From positions 1-39,516 of IMG/VR virus record IMGVR_UViG_3300042539_000213: DNA of 39,516 bases; one strand, written 5' to 3'. Source of the stretch: a virus. This document shows positions 24,914 through 32,881 of the stretch, piece after piece (the first letter of the stretch is position 1; each line of letters starts with the position of its first letter). Both the position numbers and the translations under genes were made by a program. Under the pieces are notes generated by a model, which was given only the letters and a program-made list of their open reading frames with translations, was not told where the DNA came from and did no database searches.

Positions 24914-25657
24914 AGAACCCAATATGGTCATTGGACAGTCACTGAAATACGTGGAAAGAAGGCTCTTTGCACCTGTTCCTGCGGGACACAGAAAGAGGTG
25001 TGGGTTAATAACCTTACCTCTGGTAAATCGAAAAGTTGTGGACATGTCAGAAACAACTATACCAGACCTGCATTGGGAGATTTAATTGGGGAGTGGTTGG
25101 TGCTAGAAAACATAGATGACCGTCACGTTCTTGCAGAGTGCTCCTGTGGTTTACAGAAGAAGTTGTACGTGTATTCTTTAGGAAAAGATAGCACGTCGTG
25201 CGGGCATTTGCGGAAGACCGGGCCTCGTTCTAGGCTTACTTGGATGTGGAAATGGATGCACTCAAGATGTGGCAACCCCGGTGACCCTATGTTTCCCTAC
25301 TATGGTGGCCGAGGTATAAAGGTGTGTCTTGAATGGCACGATGTAAACGCTTACATAAACTGGGCAATTGAAAATGGGTGGTCAAAATCGGCTGGTCTTC
25401 AAATAGACAGAAAGGACAATGACGGTGATTATTCCCCTACAAATTGTAGGGTTGTCGATAAAGTCACTAATGCAAATAACAAATCTAATAATCGTAAGGT
25501 TACGGCCTTTGGCGAAACAAAGACTGTGGCTGAGTGGTCTCGCGACCACAGGTGTGTCGTTAGTTATGCGACGCTGTGGCAAAGGGTTAGTGTCGGCTGG
25601 GATGGAGAGGATGCTTTGACCAGGCCCGTCTCTCAATCCATCAAATTACAGCCCTAA
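24905..25657 (+). CDS. HNH-type homing-like endonuclease with tandem Cys repeats
   Basis: The 250-aa protein is opposite to all neighbours. Residues 1-104 hold two similar zinc-ribbon-like repeats: C22-C24-C26-G with S-C-G-H at 44-47, and C79-C81-G with S-C-G-H at 98-101. Residues 112-195 are the HNH-like nuclease module seen in many phage homing enzymes: MHSRCGN, Y-Y-G-G-R-G-I-K-V-C, an I-D-R-K-D-N-D-G-D-Y-S-P-T-N-C-R core and a closing N-N-K-S-N-N. Residues 198-250 (VTAFGETKTVAEWSRDH and TLWQRVSVGWDGEDALTRP) are a DNA-binding HTH tail. It likely cuts a specific site in related phages lacking the insert. Its end overlaps the convergent 87-aa gene by 17 bases. Confidence 0.85.
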   Translation: MSIRTQYGHWTVTEIRGKKALCTCSCGTQKEVWVNNLTSGKSKSCGHVRNNYTRPALGDLIGEWLVLENIDDRHVLAECSCGLQKKLYVYSLGKDSTSCGHLRKTGPRSRLTWMWKWMHSRCGNPGDPMFPYYGGRGIKVCLEWHDVNAYINWAIENGWSKSAGLQIDRKDNDGDYSPTNCRVVDKVTNANNKSNNRKVTAFGETKTVAEWSRDHRCVVSYATLWQRVSVGWDGEDALTRPVSQSIKLQP

Positions 25658-25904
25658 TAGTTTTTACCCAATCAGTAGGGATGTGGACAGGGTTAGACAC
25701 GTACAACTCACCATCTTCAGAGTAAAAGTACGATGAACAAAGTGTCATATAACCATCCAAAACGGGGCCATTGATTGAGTCTAGAAGGTAACCGATAGTA
25801 GAGGCTGACCACTGTGCGGGCACATACTCACTAAGAAGAACCCACCCTTGCGGGCCATCAAAAGCATCTTTCCAGGTGACTTCTACTTTTGATAGTTCTT
25901 TCAT
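25641..25904 (-). CDS. 87-aa small conserved phage protein
   Basis: The sequence (VEVTWKDAFDGPQGWVLLSE, then AQWSASTIGYLLDSINGPVL and ELYVSNPVHIPTDWVKTI) matches in style a widespread small phage protein that carries a W-x-D-A start, a serine-glycine turn and an I-P-x-x-x-V-x-x-I end. I know no function. SD before the ATG is weak. Its 3' end is overlapped by the HNH gene, which suggests the insertion was trimmed close to the gene. Confidence 0.7.
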   Translation of the reverse strand: MKELSKVEVTWKDAFDGPQGWVLLSEYVPAQWSASTIGYLLDSINGPVLDGYMTLCSSYFYSEDGELYVSNPVHIPTDWVKTIRAVI

Positions 25905-25926
25905 TGTCTAAGTTTAGCAAGTATTA

Positions 25927-27102
25927 CTACTCCGCAGAGTAGACCTTCCCGTTATAGAAGGCTTTGCCACCATGGATAGGAACCTGGTGATACCAGAAGT
26001 CCCCGTCACCTTCTTCGTAATGCACCACAGCAATACCCTGCTGCCAGTCTTCTACGATTGTGAGGGGGCGACCGTCTAGGTCTATGCCGCCCTTTGTGGA
26101 GGGCACTTCACCAGTGGTTTTGGCTAGAGTGCCGGGGGACGCGGCCATAATAGTCTTGGCTCCGTCCCAGTCCTCTCGGCTTCGTTCTGCCCACTCTCGT
26201 CGGTGGATATGCCCATAAATGATGGATGTCTTTTCACTGTTGAGGTAGGCGTGGGCGGTCGACCCGTTGGATCTGACTTTGAACCCGTGGACACATCGGA
26301 GACGCTGGTTAATCCAAACCTGGCCAGCAGGGTAGCCAGGCACATACTGAATCCCATGATCATCGAAACGGCAGAGATAAGGAACACTGAGAACAGGCCA
26401 GTCAGTAGGAGAGTTGCCCCTACGAAGCCCGAATGCCGCCTTGGCGTTGTCGATGACATAGTTCACCAACCGTTCTTCGTGGTTGCCCGATAACCAGTGG
26501 ATTTCAGCATGTGGAGCAGCATTCCTTACTTGAGCGCCGAGTTCTGTAGCCCGGTCGATAGTGGCCTGCGTGGTGAGGGCATAAGCGTTACTTAGCCTGT
26601 ACTTTCCGAACTCCGGTAGATCCAGGTTATCCCCCAATAGCACTACCTTATCAGGGTTTATCCTCTTGGTAATGGCTAGGGCTACGTCAAGAGCGGTGTC
26701 GTCGTGGGTCGATACCAGGTCACCGTCACCAGATGGTGAGTGATTTCGGTAGAAGCCAAGTTGGATATCAGGGAGTATCACGCAGGTCTTCAAACCACCG
26801 TCTCGGGGCTTTGCCTTAACGGGTGGCAGTTTGTAGACGGGGCCAGGTTGAACCACTGGCCATTGCGGCCCGCCCAGCAATTCGGGCTTGATGTGGAACC
26901 CGAACAGGTCGTGAATCTCTGCTTCTCCGTCAGCGTTCTTGGTTAGCATTTGGTGCATACCAATGTGTGACAGAGCACCCACCTTGTCGGTGTCGATGTT
27001 ATGGCGCTCTAGCAGTTGGGATACATAGCCAAGGGCTGTCTTATCCGGTGGGCGGCTCAGTGCCGTTGTCAGGTCACTCACAGCCACATTTGCCCCGTGC
27101 AT
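25927..27102 (-). CDS. Metallophosphoesterase (calcineurin-like)
   Basis: I set the start at ATG 27102 (391 aa); the upstream open frame overlaps the HTH gene and looks non-coding, and a GTG slightly downstream is also possible. The phosphoesterase motifs are complete: LPDIQLG (Asp112), LLGDNLDLPEF (Asp158), SGNHEERL (Asn207-His208), CVHGFKV (His272) and YGHIHRREW (His298/His300). Two metals should bind at these residues. Residues 1-90 are an HTH-like or linker region. Substrate may be DNA, RNA or nucleotides. Such enzymes are common near phage packaging genes. Confidence 0.87.
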   Translation of the reverse strand: MHGANVAVSDLTTALSRPPDKTALGYVSQLLERHNIDTDKVGALSHIGMHQMLTKNADGEAEIHDLFGFHIKPELLGGPQWPVVQPGPVYKLPPVKAKPRDGGLKTCVILPDIQLGFYRNHSPSGDGDLVSTHDDTALDVALAITKRINPDKVVLLGDNLDLPEFGKYRLSNAYALTTQATIDRATELGAQVRNAAPHAEIHWLSGNHEERLVNYVIDNAKAAFGLRRGNSPTDWPVLSVPYLCRFDDHGIQYVPGYPAGQVWINQRLRCVHGFKVRSNGSTAHAYLNSEKTSIIYGHIHRREWAERSREDWDGAKTIMAASPGTLAKTTGEVPSTKGGIDLDGRPLTIVEDWQQGIAVVHYEEGDGDFWYHQVPIHGGKAFYNGKVYSAE

Positions 27103-27343
27103 GGCGTGCCAGTGTGCTGGCACTGATTGTGTAGGAATGCTCTTTGAGCACTTCCGCCAACCAAGCGTATGAGTACACCTTGGCCCTACCTGAACCAGCG
27201 TCATTCAGTACTTTGCTGAATGCTGCTTCAACGGCAGTCCGCTCTTCTTCCGACATTGTGTGCAACAACCGGTAGTAGCCACAGGGGGTTGAGACACTTG
27301 ATGGCCCCCGTTTCTGTAACGCTTCCAACAGGTTTGGTTCCAT
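27074..27343 (-). CDS. Small HTH-type DNA-binding protein
   Basis: The 89-aa protein opens MEPNLLEALQKRGPSSVSTP, has a charged helix (TMSEEERTAVEAAFSKVL) and then the HTH-like YSYAWLAEVLKEHSYTISAS followed by TLARHARGKCGCE. I recognise the last part (WLA..L......S.STL.RHRRG.C.C) as a small helix-turn-helix family in actinobacteriophages. It could be a terminase small subunit, since none is otherwise present, but it is short and unusual for that role. The SD GAGGAG precedes the ATG. Its 3' end overlaps the start of the phosphoesterase. Confidence 0.72.
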   Translation of the reverse strand: MEPNLLEALQKRGPSSVSTPCGYYRLLHTMSEEERTAVEAAFSKVLNDAGSGRAKVYSYAWLAEVLKEHSYTISASTLARHARGKCGCE

Positions 27344-27366
27344 CTAGTGCTCCTCGTTTGTGAGCG

Positions 27367-27534
27367 TCAGGACGCTGCGATGGTGCTCTTATTAGTATAC
27401 ATATGTTTGCCGCTGTTTGAGAAGGATGACAGTGCCTGGATTACCTGAAGGAGTTCTTGCTCTTCTTTCACACCCCGTGGTGCGAAGCGAGTGAGAAAGG
27501 TAACTGCGGATGAGGCGGCTTCTACTGGGGACAT
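27367..27534 (-). CDS. 55-aa protein, SD inside a terminator arm
   Basis: ATG at 27534 encodes MSPVEAASSAVTFLTRFAPR followed by GVKEEQELLQVIQALSSFSN and a basic end. It looks like one or two amphipathic helices. AGGAG, 9 bases upstream, lies in the 3' arm of the hairpin at 27537-27584, so translation may depend on opening that stem. The ORF fits the gap before the HTH gene. Function unknown; coding status is moderately supported. Confidence 0.55.
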   Translation of the reverse strand: MSPVEAASSAVTFLTRFAPRGVKEEQELLQVIQALSSFSNSGKHMYTNKSTIAAS

Positions 27535-27536
27535 GA

Positions 27537-27584
27537 AAACGGCTCCTGAAACTCGTCGGAAAGCGAGTGTATCAGGAGCCGTTT
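27537..27584 (-). terminator. Long hairpin terminator/attenuator in the terminase region
   Basis: AAACGGCTCCTGA (27537-27549) and TCAGGAGCCGTTT (27572-27584) pair perfectly over 13 bp, with an inner ACTCG/CGAGT stem. On the minus strand it ends GTTTTC, and the next gene's SD is part of the stem. It probably stops some transcripts after the 118-aa gene. Between 27585 and 27629 nothing else is seen. Confidence 0.75.
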
Positions 27585-27629
27585 ATTGCAAGGTTCACTA
27601 AGTTGTGCTACCCCTGTTGGGCAGGCGCA

Positions 27630-27986
27630 TCAGTAGGACCGACCAGGGTACCTAGTACTTTTGATGCGAGCTTTGTTGAGAACAGTTGCCGCAAATGACC
27701 GTTGCTGATCGGCTGGAATAGTTTGGTTATCACCCGCAACGGGCATCCCAGTGTGGCTGGATGTTATCGGATAATCGTTACCCGGTCGAACGATCAAATC
27801 CTTACGCTCAAAGTTACTATTAGCGCCTTGAGAAAGCCTCGTGGACACGTTGCCCTTGTGGTCTTCGTAACGTTTTACCTGGGTCTGACCTTCTTTCGTG
27901 AAGCCTTCCCCCTTTGAGAAGTTGCCGATCTTTGCACTCATGCGGTCGATCTGAGCGGCGGTTTGCTCTTGCGTCTTTTTAGCCAT
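27630..27986 (-). CDS. 118-aa phage protein, unknown
   Basis: Begins MAKKTQEQTAAQIDRMSAKI, then a Gly/Lys-rich middle (GEGFTKEGQTQVKRYEDHKG), a NDYPITSSHTGMPVAGDN segment and a basic end. It looks largely extended or unstructured. The ATG overlaps the stop of the preceding gene (TGATG). A minor virion or packaging-associated role is possible from position between terminase and portal modules, but nothing in the sequence tells it. Confidence 0.65.
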   Translation of the reverse strand: MAKKTQEQTAAQIDRMSAKIGNFSKGEGFTKEGQTQVKRYEDHKGNVSTRLSQGANSNFERKDLIVRPGNDYPITSSHTGMPVAGDNQTIPADQQRSFAATVLNKARIKSTRYPGRSY

Positions 27987-28387
27987 CAGTCATACACCCG
28001 CACGGCGCTGGGGCGCTTCATGATGCCACCAGTGTTGAACTCCTGCTCAAACTGGGGCATACCGTCGCCAGCCATTGAACCCTGTACGAACTCACGCAGT
28101 ACGTCTGGTGCTTCGATCCATGAGGCGGAACCAACGTGAGCGCGCTCCCGCATGGTCTCTTCGGGGTACTTGAAGAACATCTGTGGGTTGGTCTGGTTCT
28201 GACGGCCAGGCATGGGGGCGGTATCGACGTATGCGCCACGTTGGAAGTCGTTGGGCACGTCGGTGTCGGTTGCCACACCCTCCTCAAAGCGGTTTGGGCC
28301 AGCGTTCCCAGGAATGCTTGGAGCCATTGAACGCTCAAACATCGGTGCATTCGCTTCTGGGAAGCGTGGAGCAGGCGAAATCGTCAT
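27986..28387 (-). CDS. 133-aa Pro/Met-rich phage protein, unknown
   Basis: The sequence is Pro-, Gly- and Met-rich with low helix content in the first half (FPEANAPMFERSMAPSIPGN) and a helical piece near residue 90 (SWIEAPDVLREFVQGSMAGD), ending MKRPSAVRVYD. GGAGG before ATG is clear. It follows terminase directly (54-base gap, 28388-28441, with no other gene). Proteins of this style occur next to phage terminases and may be small structural proteins; I cannot name it. Confidence 0.65.
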   Translation of the reverse strand: MTISPAPRFPEANAPMFERSMAPSIPGNAGPNRFEEGVATDTDVPNDFQRGAYVDTAPMPGRQNQTNPQMFFKYPEETMRERAHVGSASWIEAPDVLREFVQGSMAGDGMPQFEQEFNTGGIMKRPSAVRVYD

Positions 28388-28441
28388 AGGTAATCCTCCT
28401 AAACGGAATTGATATAACCACAGAATACCATCTTTTAGATA

Positions 28442-29995
28442 TCACCGTCCGTAGAACGGTGATTCACTAACGGATATCTGAGGAAGGGTGTCTATCTGAG
28501 TAAGGCTACAAGCAATAGCCAAAGAGTCTGGGTAGTCGTCAAAGGCACCACGTTCATCCGGTGCGGATGCCAGCAGGTACGGCCCTCGGTATACCTTTTC
28601 TAGATCTGACATCTGCTGATGGAACTTCTTCCACATGCGTGTACGGCGCGCCTTGGAGTGGCCTGGGATACGCAACTGTTCACGCTGAATCAACTCGGTG
28701 AGGTGCACCCAGCGAGTGTGCTGGTTTTTGGAGTCAGAGGTGATGGGCAGTACTTCTATGTTGGGGAGGAGAATCTGAAGCCGCTCTGCCACAGCACCGC
28801 CAACACCCTGACTATCCACTCCAATACGGAAGACATCATATTGTCGAACAAAGTCGATAATCTCAAAGTACTGCTTCTCCCATTCAACGTCATTGATTTC
28901 TAGCCAGTTGAGCACACGGTGCTCATAGAACCCAAAACCGTCTGGGTGATCCCAGTCCACCCACACTGCAGTAGCAACAGTGGAGTCATTAGACCGGGCT
29001 ACGTCGATACCGACCACGATAGGCGTACGCCACCAACTCTTGACCAAAGGCATGGATGTGTCATACAGGCTATCCAGCCGCTCGTCGGTGATGAACATGC
29101 CTTTTTCAAGAATCCACTCGTTCTTGTAACTCATGCGGAACTCGTCTGAGTCCTCACCTAGACGCAGTTTCTCTTTTGCAATGAACTTGGCGTAGTTCTG
29201 GTTGTACTTGCAGGCCGTCCGGTAGTCGTACTCAAAGTGAGACGGGCGGTGCCCTCGGCGCAGGTTTGCGTCCCTACGGCGGTTGTACTGAATCATCCGT
29301 AGGAAGTAGCACTTCTCTCGGGTAGCCGTTCCTGAGAGGAGGATGGTGCCGTTGTTGAATGCCAACATGGGCTTTAGCGACTTGGTGATCATGGTCTCTT
29401 CTGCGCCTTGGGCCTCGTCAACCAACACCAAGTGATAAGTCTTGGATTCAATTTTGGCCTTGGGGTTACAGGTCTGCATACGACAGAGCGACCCGCTCTT
29501 CTTCAAAGCGATGGCCTTACCCTTACCACGTGACCCACCAGAGGTGGCACGGTCATCCAGTTCGGGGTCCAGCAGGAAGTTGAGAGCGTGATCGCTCGTT
29601 AGTTTGCTCACCACTCGCCCGAACATGGTGTCGGCCTGCTCTTCGACTGGGGCAAAGATCCCCACCCAGAAGCCCTTGGCGAACTTGCCCAACCACGTTG
29701 GATATACCGAGGCCAACTTAGGAAGGATAACCATCATGGCTGCGATGACGTTAGAGATCAACTCCGTTTTGCCGGTCTGGCGGGCGGCGATGAGAGTCAA
29801 CTCTTCACCGTCACCGATTACGATGGATTCGATGATGCGGTAAACAGGCGGGATCTGGTAGGGGAACAACTCAACGTCACAGAACTCTTCTGTAAAAACG
29901 ATGAGTTTCTTGACAAGAAGGTCGATGAACTGCGCTGATGTTTCATCAAGTTCGTCTAAAACTTCCTCAGCGCCCTCGTCCAAGATGTCAATCAC
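28442..29995 (-). CDS. terL: Terminase large subunit
   Basis: The 517-aa protein has every packaging-motor motif. Walker A is ARQTGKTE at 71-78 (Lys76), Walker B HLVLVDEAQ ends with Asp193-Glu194, and the coupling motif is LLSGTAT at 219-225. The RNase-H-like nuclease has Asp331 (VVGIDVARSND), Asp394 (IGVDSQGVGG) and the Asp486/Asp487/Asp490 cluster (DDYPD). It drives DNA into the prohead through the portal and cuts concatemers. It overlaps the 75-aa gene upstream by 8 bases. Confidence 0.97.
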   Translation of the reverse strand: MIDILDEGAEEVLDELDETSAQFIDLLVKKLIVFTEEFCDVELFPYQIPPVYRIIESIVIGDGEELTLIAARQTGKTELISNVIAAMMVILPKLASVYPTWLGKFAKGFWVGIFAPVEEQADTMFGRVVSKLTSDHALNFLLDPELDDRATSGGSRGKGKAIALKKSGSLCRMQTCNPKAKIESKTYHLVLVDEAQGAEETMITKSLKPMLAFNNGTILLSGTATREKCYFLRMIQYNRRRDANLRRGHRPSHFEYDYRTACKYNQNYAKFIAKEKLRLGEDSDEFRMSYKNEWILEKGMFITDERLDSLYDTSMPLVKSWWRTPIVVGIDVARSNDSTVATAVWVDWDHPDGFGFYEHRVLNWLEINDVEWEKQYFEIIDFVRQYDVFRIGVDSQGVGGAVAERLQILLPNIEVLPITSDSKNQHTRWVHLTELIQREQLRIPGHSKARRTRMWKKFHQQMSDLEKVYRGPYLLASAPDERGAFDDYPDSLAIACSLTQIDTLPQISVSESPFYGR

Positions 29996-30215
29996 GACGC
30001 TTCAACTCTTCCCACAGGGTGTTAATGGCCTCAATAACCATGTCCATGTCTTCTACTTCTGTGTGGTCTCGTGACCACTTGTCGAACGTCTGGCCTAGGT
30101 TTAAAACTAGGGAATCAAGCCAAGATACTAGATCTGGCGTAGTCATCTTTGATGCACGTTTTGAGACTCTGGATACCGTCTGGTTCTTATCTTGTTCCCG
30201 GCTGAACAGCCTCAT
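29988..30215 (-). CDS. 75-aa helical protein just before terminase
   Basis: Short and helical: a basic start (MRLFSREQDKNQTVSRVSKR), then LVSWLDSLVLNLGQTFDKWS and a closing MVIEAINTLWEELKRRD helix. The position directly upstream of terL and the helix-rich form would suit a small terminase partner, but no HTH is evident. It overlaps terL by 8 bases and starts 3 bases after the previous gene. Confidence 0.65.
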   Translation of the reverse strand: MRLFSREQDKNQTVSRVSKRASKMTTPDLVSWLDSLVLNLGQTFDKWSRDHTEVEDMDMVIEAINTLWEELKRRD

Positions 30216-30218
30216 GGC

Positions 30219-30551
30219 TCATTTCCAATCTCCAATATCCTTCGCTGCCGTGTCCATGTAGCGACCTTGCAGGGCATGAAGGATGCCTTCATCTTCACTC
30301 TGAAGTTTAGTAGATCGGCAGAGTCCGAATTGGAAGGTGTACTTACCGGCTCGGATTTGAATACCCTTACCAGTTTTCCAAGGTGGGGATGTGTGCCGCA
30401 TAAAAGCACGGGTTACAACGGGGTCGTGATCCTTACCGTTATCCCTTGTAATCCAGTACACCGGCCCTATGTACTGAATGCGATTTAAAGTATCCTTGAA
30501 CAAGAAATAAGAGCCAATTACAACTAATAGAACAATAAAAGGTATCCACAT
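30219..30551 (-). CDS. 110-aa membrane-anchored protein
   Basis: I chose ATG 30551 because AAAGGAA lies upstream and the longer frame runs back into the neighbouring gene. The product opens with one clear membrane segment (MWIPFIVLLVVIGSYFLF) and then a soluble domain with YIGPVYWITRDNGKDHDPVV, a WKTGKGIQIRAGKYTFQFGL segment and a polar C-terminus. It should be anchored by its N-terminus with the rest on one side of the membrane. Role unknown; lysis or superinfection proteins sometimes look like this. Confidence 0.7.
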   Translation of the reverse strand: MWIPFIVLLVVIGSYFLFKDTLNRIQYIGPVYWITRDNGKDHDPVVTRAFMRHTSPPWKTGKGIQIRAGKYTFQFGLCRSTKLQSEDEGILHALQGRYMDTAAKDIGDWK

Positions 30552-30561
30552 AATGTTTCCT

Positions 30562-31209
30562 TTATATGAGCAGCGCTGCCGCTGAGTCCTCTGATTTCTT
30601 GTAACTAACACCCATACTGGTCAGGTCGTTGATTGCCCTACCTAAGGAGGTTGCTTTACTAAACTCTATAAAGGCTTTAAGCGTAAGGTCTTCGTAGACA
30701 GTCACGTAGGCTCCTACACCCTTAGCGTATTTTTGCCACTTTACATATAAGTTCGCTTCAAATCTTTTAGTAAAGGTTTCTTCTTTTCCTTCAAATCTTA
30801 GCTTTGAGTACAGATCAATTACTAGGCTGTCGGTAGGACCCCTACCCTCCGGTAGGGAGTATAAGTAGGCGGCTACACGGGTGCTGGCGCTAGGCCCAGC
30901 GCCTTCTTCTTCACTGAGCGCTACCAAATGTGTGTTAAACAAAGATTCTGCTAACCCTAAATCACTTAGCACGGAATAAAAAGATAAAGTGCCCTCTGTG
31001 TCGTCTTCCGCATCAAATTCTGGTAATGAAAAAGGAGTCTGAGGATCTTCTTCATACTCTGTACTTTTCCTAAACAGACCTTCGTAAGCAGGGTACTGAA
31101 TGTCTAGTTCAGCCTCAATTTCGCTAAACCGCCTACCTAACCCGCCCCTGCCTTGGCGCACATTGGTGCGCACTGGTTTGTTCCATGGTTTTTGATCTTC
31201 AATAGCCAT
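30562..31209 (-). CDS. 215-aa acidic phage protein, unknown
   Basis: N-terminal residues are basic and Gly-rich (NVRQGRGGLGRRFSEIEAEL), followed by an acidic section (FDAEDDTEGTLSFYSVLSDL) and a helical C-terminal domain (FEANLYVKWQKYAKGVGAYV, then SLGRAINDLTSMGVSYKKSE). No family recognised. AGGTGGGAT precedes the ATG. Position between adhesin and terminase genes gives no further hint. Confidence 0.68.
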   Translation of the reverse strand: MAIEDQKPWNKPVRTNVRQGRGGLGRRFSEIEAELDIQYPAYEGLFRKSTEYEEDPQTPFSLPEFDAEDDTEGTLSFYSVLSDLGLAESLFNTHLVALSEEEGAGPSASTRVAAYLYSLPEGRGPTDSLVIDLYSKLRFEGKEETFTKRFEANLYVKWQKYAKGVGAYVTVYEDLTLKAFIEFSKATSLGRAINDLTSMGVSYKKSEDSAAALLI

Positions 31210-31216
31210 ATCCCAC

Positions 31217-32878
31217 CTAGTTAAACGTCAACTCAAGAGCGCCACTAAATGCCTGAGTGTTGATGCCGCGCAGTCGCCTATGGCCCCCTGGGTCAATAGA
31301 AGCGATACCTTTGGCGGTCCCATTTCCCAATACAGTTTTGATATACGAGTTATTAATTGTGTACCACCCTGACACATCAGACCCAACGACGAAAAGACCA
31401 GTGTCAATTTCTGCCAACGTAGGGGCTAGGACGGAGTAACTGTTACCGGAGGAAGTTGTTAATGGGTGAGCCACTAGATAGATGGAACCGCTTACACCTA
31501 GTGATCCATTACGTTGATAGAATATGCGCAAGTTGTCTGGTATGTACCCTTTGCAGGTGTTAGTAACATCATTACCGTAGAACCAGAACCCATGTTGCAC
31601 ACCGTTTACGCCATCGCCAGCGTTACCGCTGATTACATCTTGAACATCAGTACGCCAAGCAGGAGTTCCTGCGGTTTTCCATGTTCGTGTTTCTGAACTG
31701 CCTACGTTAAACGTGCCATATGGTTTAGACGTCCGACTTACCGTTGAGGATGTCCAGTTACCTTGGGCATCGTAAACAATAAGCTGATACTGCACAAACA
31801 ATCCCCTGTTGGTGGTGCCAAATGGGTCGTTGTAATCAGCAGATGCTGCTAGCCCCGTAGCAATCCTTTGATTAGCCCCATTTTCTATGTATCGCCACAA
31901 TTCAACATTTGATACGCCAACGTTGTCCGAGGAACTCCAACTTACAGTAAACCCTTCATAACCAAGTATCCCCCATGTGGCATCTAGGCTGCTGATTGTT
32001 GGCGCGGTTGTGTCGTTAATACCAGTAACACTGCCGGTGTTGGCAGACCAAGCGGATACTTGCCCAAACGAGTCACGAGTTCGCACTTTTGCGTAGTACG
32101 AACTGCCGTGAGTAGCACCGGTCCATTGGTAACTCGATACGTTGCTGAGTTGTGTAGCACCACCATCGTTTAGGCTCACGTCGTAACCGGCTAGGTTTGC
32201 ATCCTGCGCCGAAGCATTCCATGTAAGCGTAAGGCTGCCTGGATTGGCAGCGGACCAACCTGACGTTGTAGTGGGCTTTGGTTGGGTACGCACAGTGCCA
32301 GCGGAAACCGCTGCTGCCTCACCAGTAGCATTCCTTGCTGCAAGCGTGTACGAGGCATCGTAACTACTACCCACTACGTCAGTTAAAGAGGTACCAGAGG
32401 ACGTAAAAGTGGTTGTGCTCCCCGATACGGTACGCCGTACTACCACGTCAGTGTTGCCAGATGCGGGGTTCGTCCAGGTAACGGACGTGGACCCTGGTGT
32501 AGCGGTGTTCGTGGCGCTCACACCTGTTACTACGTTCGGGATAGAGCGTAGGTTTGCGCTTTCGGTATAGTCACTGTACTGACCAGCGGCGTTCCGAAGC
32601 CTAACTCTCGCTCTTACATCCCTGTTACCAGATACCGTACGGGTCGAAGAGGTAGTGTTAGCCGCTAGTACCGTGGCAGCGCCATATGCAACGCTTCCCG
32701 CAGGTGCTACTTCTGACCACTCAATTTCAACGCTGGTATGCGGGGTGTTCGCCGGAATGGTCCAAGAGGCAGTCACGACGTAGTTTGCTACAGAAAGTCC
32801 TAGACCAGTAACGCTGCCGGGGGGTGACACTGCTGAGGTCAAACCAAGAGGCTTTTGGGATAGTGAGAAAACTGGCAT
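31217..32878 (-). CDS. FN3-repeat virion surface protein
   Basis: The 553-aa protein consists of about four fibronectin-III-like domains (for example SVTGLGLSVANYVVTASWTI, VTGVSATNTATPGSTSVTWT, then PGSLTLTWNASAQDANLAGY, and a fourth with APTISSLDATWGILGYEGFT) and a separate C-terminal domain of about 165 residues with VNGVQHGFWFYGNDV and VVGSDVSGWYTINNSYI. FN3 repeats are common in phage virion surface proteins and are thought to give weak glycan binding. The C-terminal domain probably binds the receptor or another virion protein. Confidence 0.82.
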   Translation of the reverse strand: MPVFSLSQKPLGLTSAVSPPGSVTGLGLSVANYVVTASWTIPANTPHTSVEIEWSEVAPAGSVAYGAATVLAANTTSSTRTVSGNRDVRARVRLRNAAGQYSDYTESANLRSIPNVVTGVSATNTATPGSTSVTWTNPASGNTDVVVRRTVSGSTTTFTSSGTSLTDVVGSSYDASYTLAARNATGEAAAVSAGTVRTQPKPTTTSGWSAANPGSLTLTWNASAQDANLAGYDVSLNDGGATQLSNVSSYQWTGATHGSSYYAKVRTRDSFGQVSAWSANTGSVTGINDTTAPTISSLDATWGILGYEGFTVSWSSSDNVGVSNVELWRYIENGANQRIATGLAASADYNDPFGTTNRGLFVQYQLIVYDAQGNWTSSTVSRTSKPYGTFNVGSSETRTWKTAGTPAWRTDVQDVISGNAGDGVNGVQHGFWFYGNDVTNTCKGYIPDNLRIFYQRNGSLGVSGSIYLVAHPLTTSSGNSYSVLAPTLAEIDTGLFVVGSDVSGWYTINNSYIKTVLGNGTAKGIASIDPGGHRRLRGINTQAFSGALELTFN

Positions 32879-32881
32879 TGG

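Noticed and set aside
27103-27204. N-terminal 34-residue extension of the phosphoesterase
   Set aside because: It lies in the HTH gene in a different frame, looks like non-coding sequence and has no SD. I start the gene at 27102.
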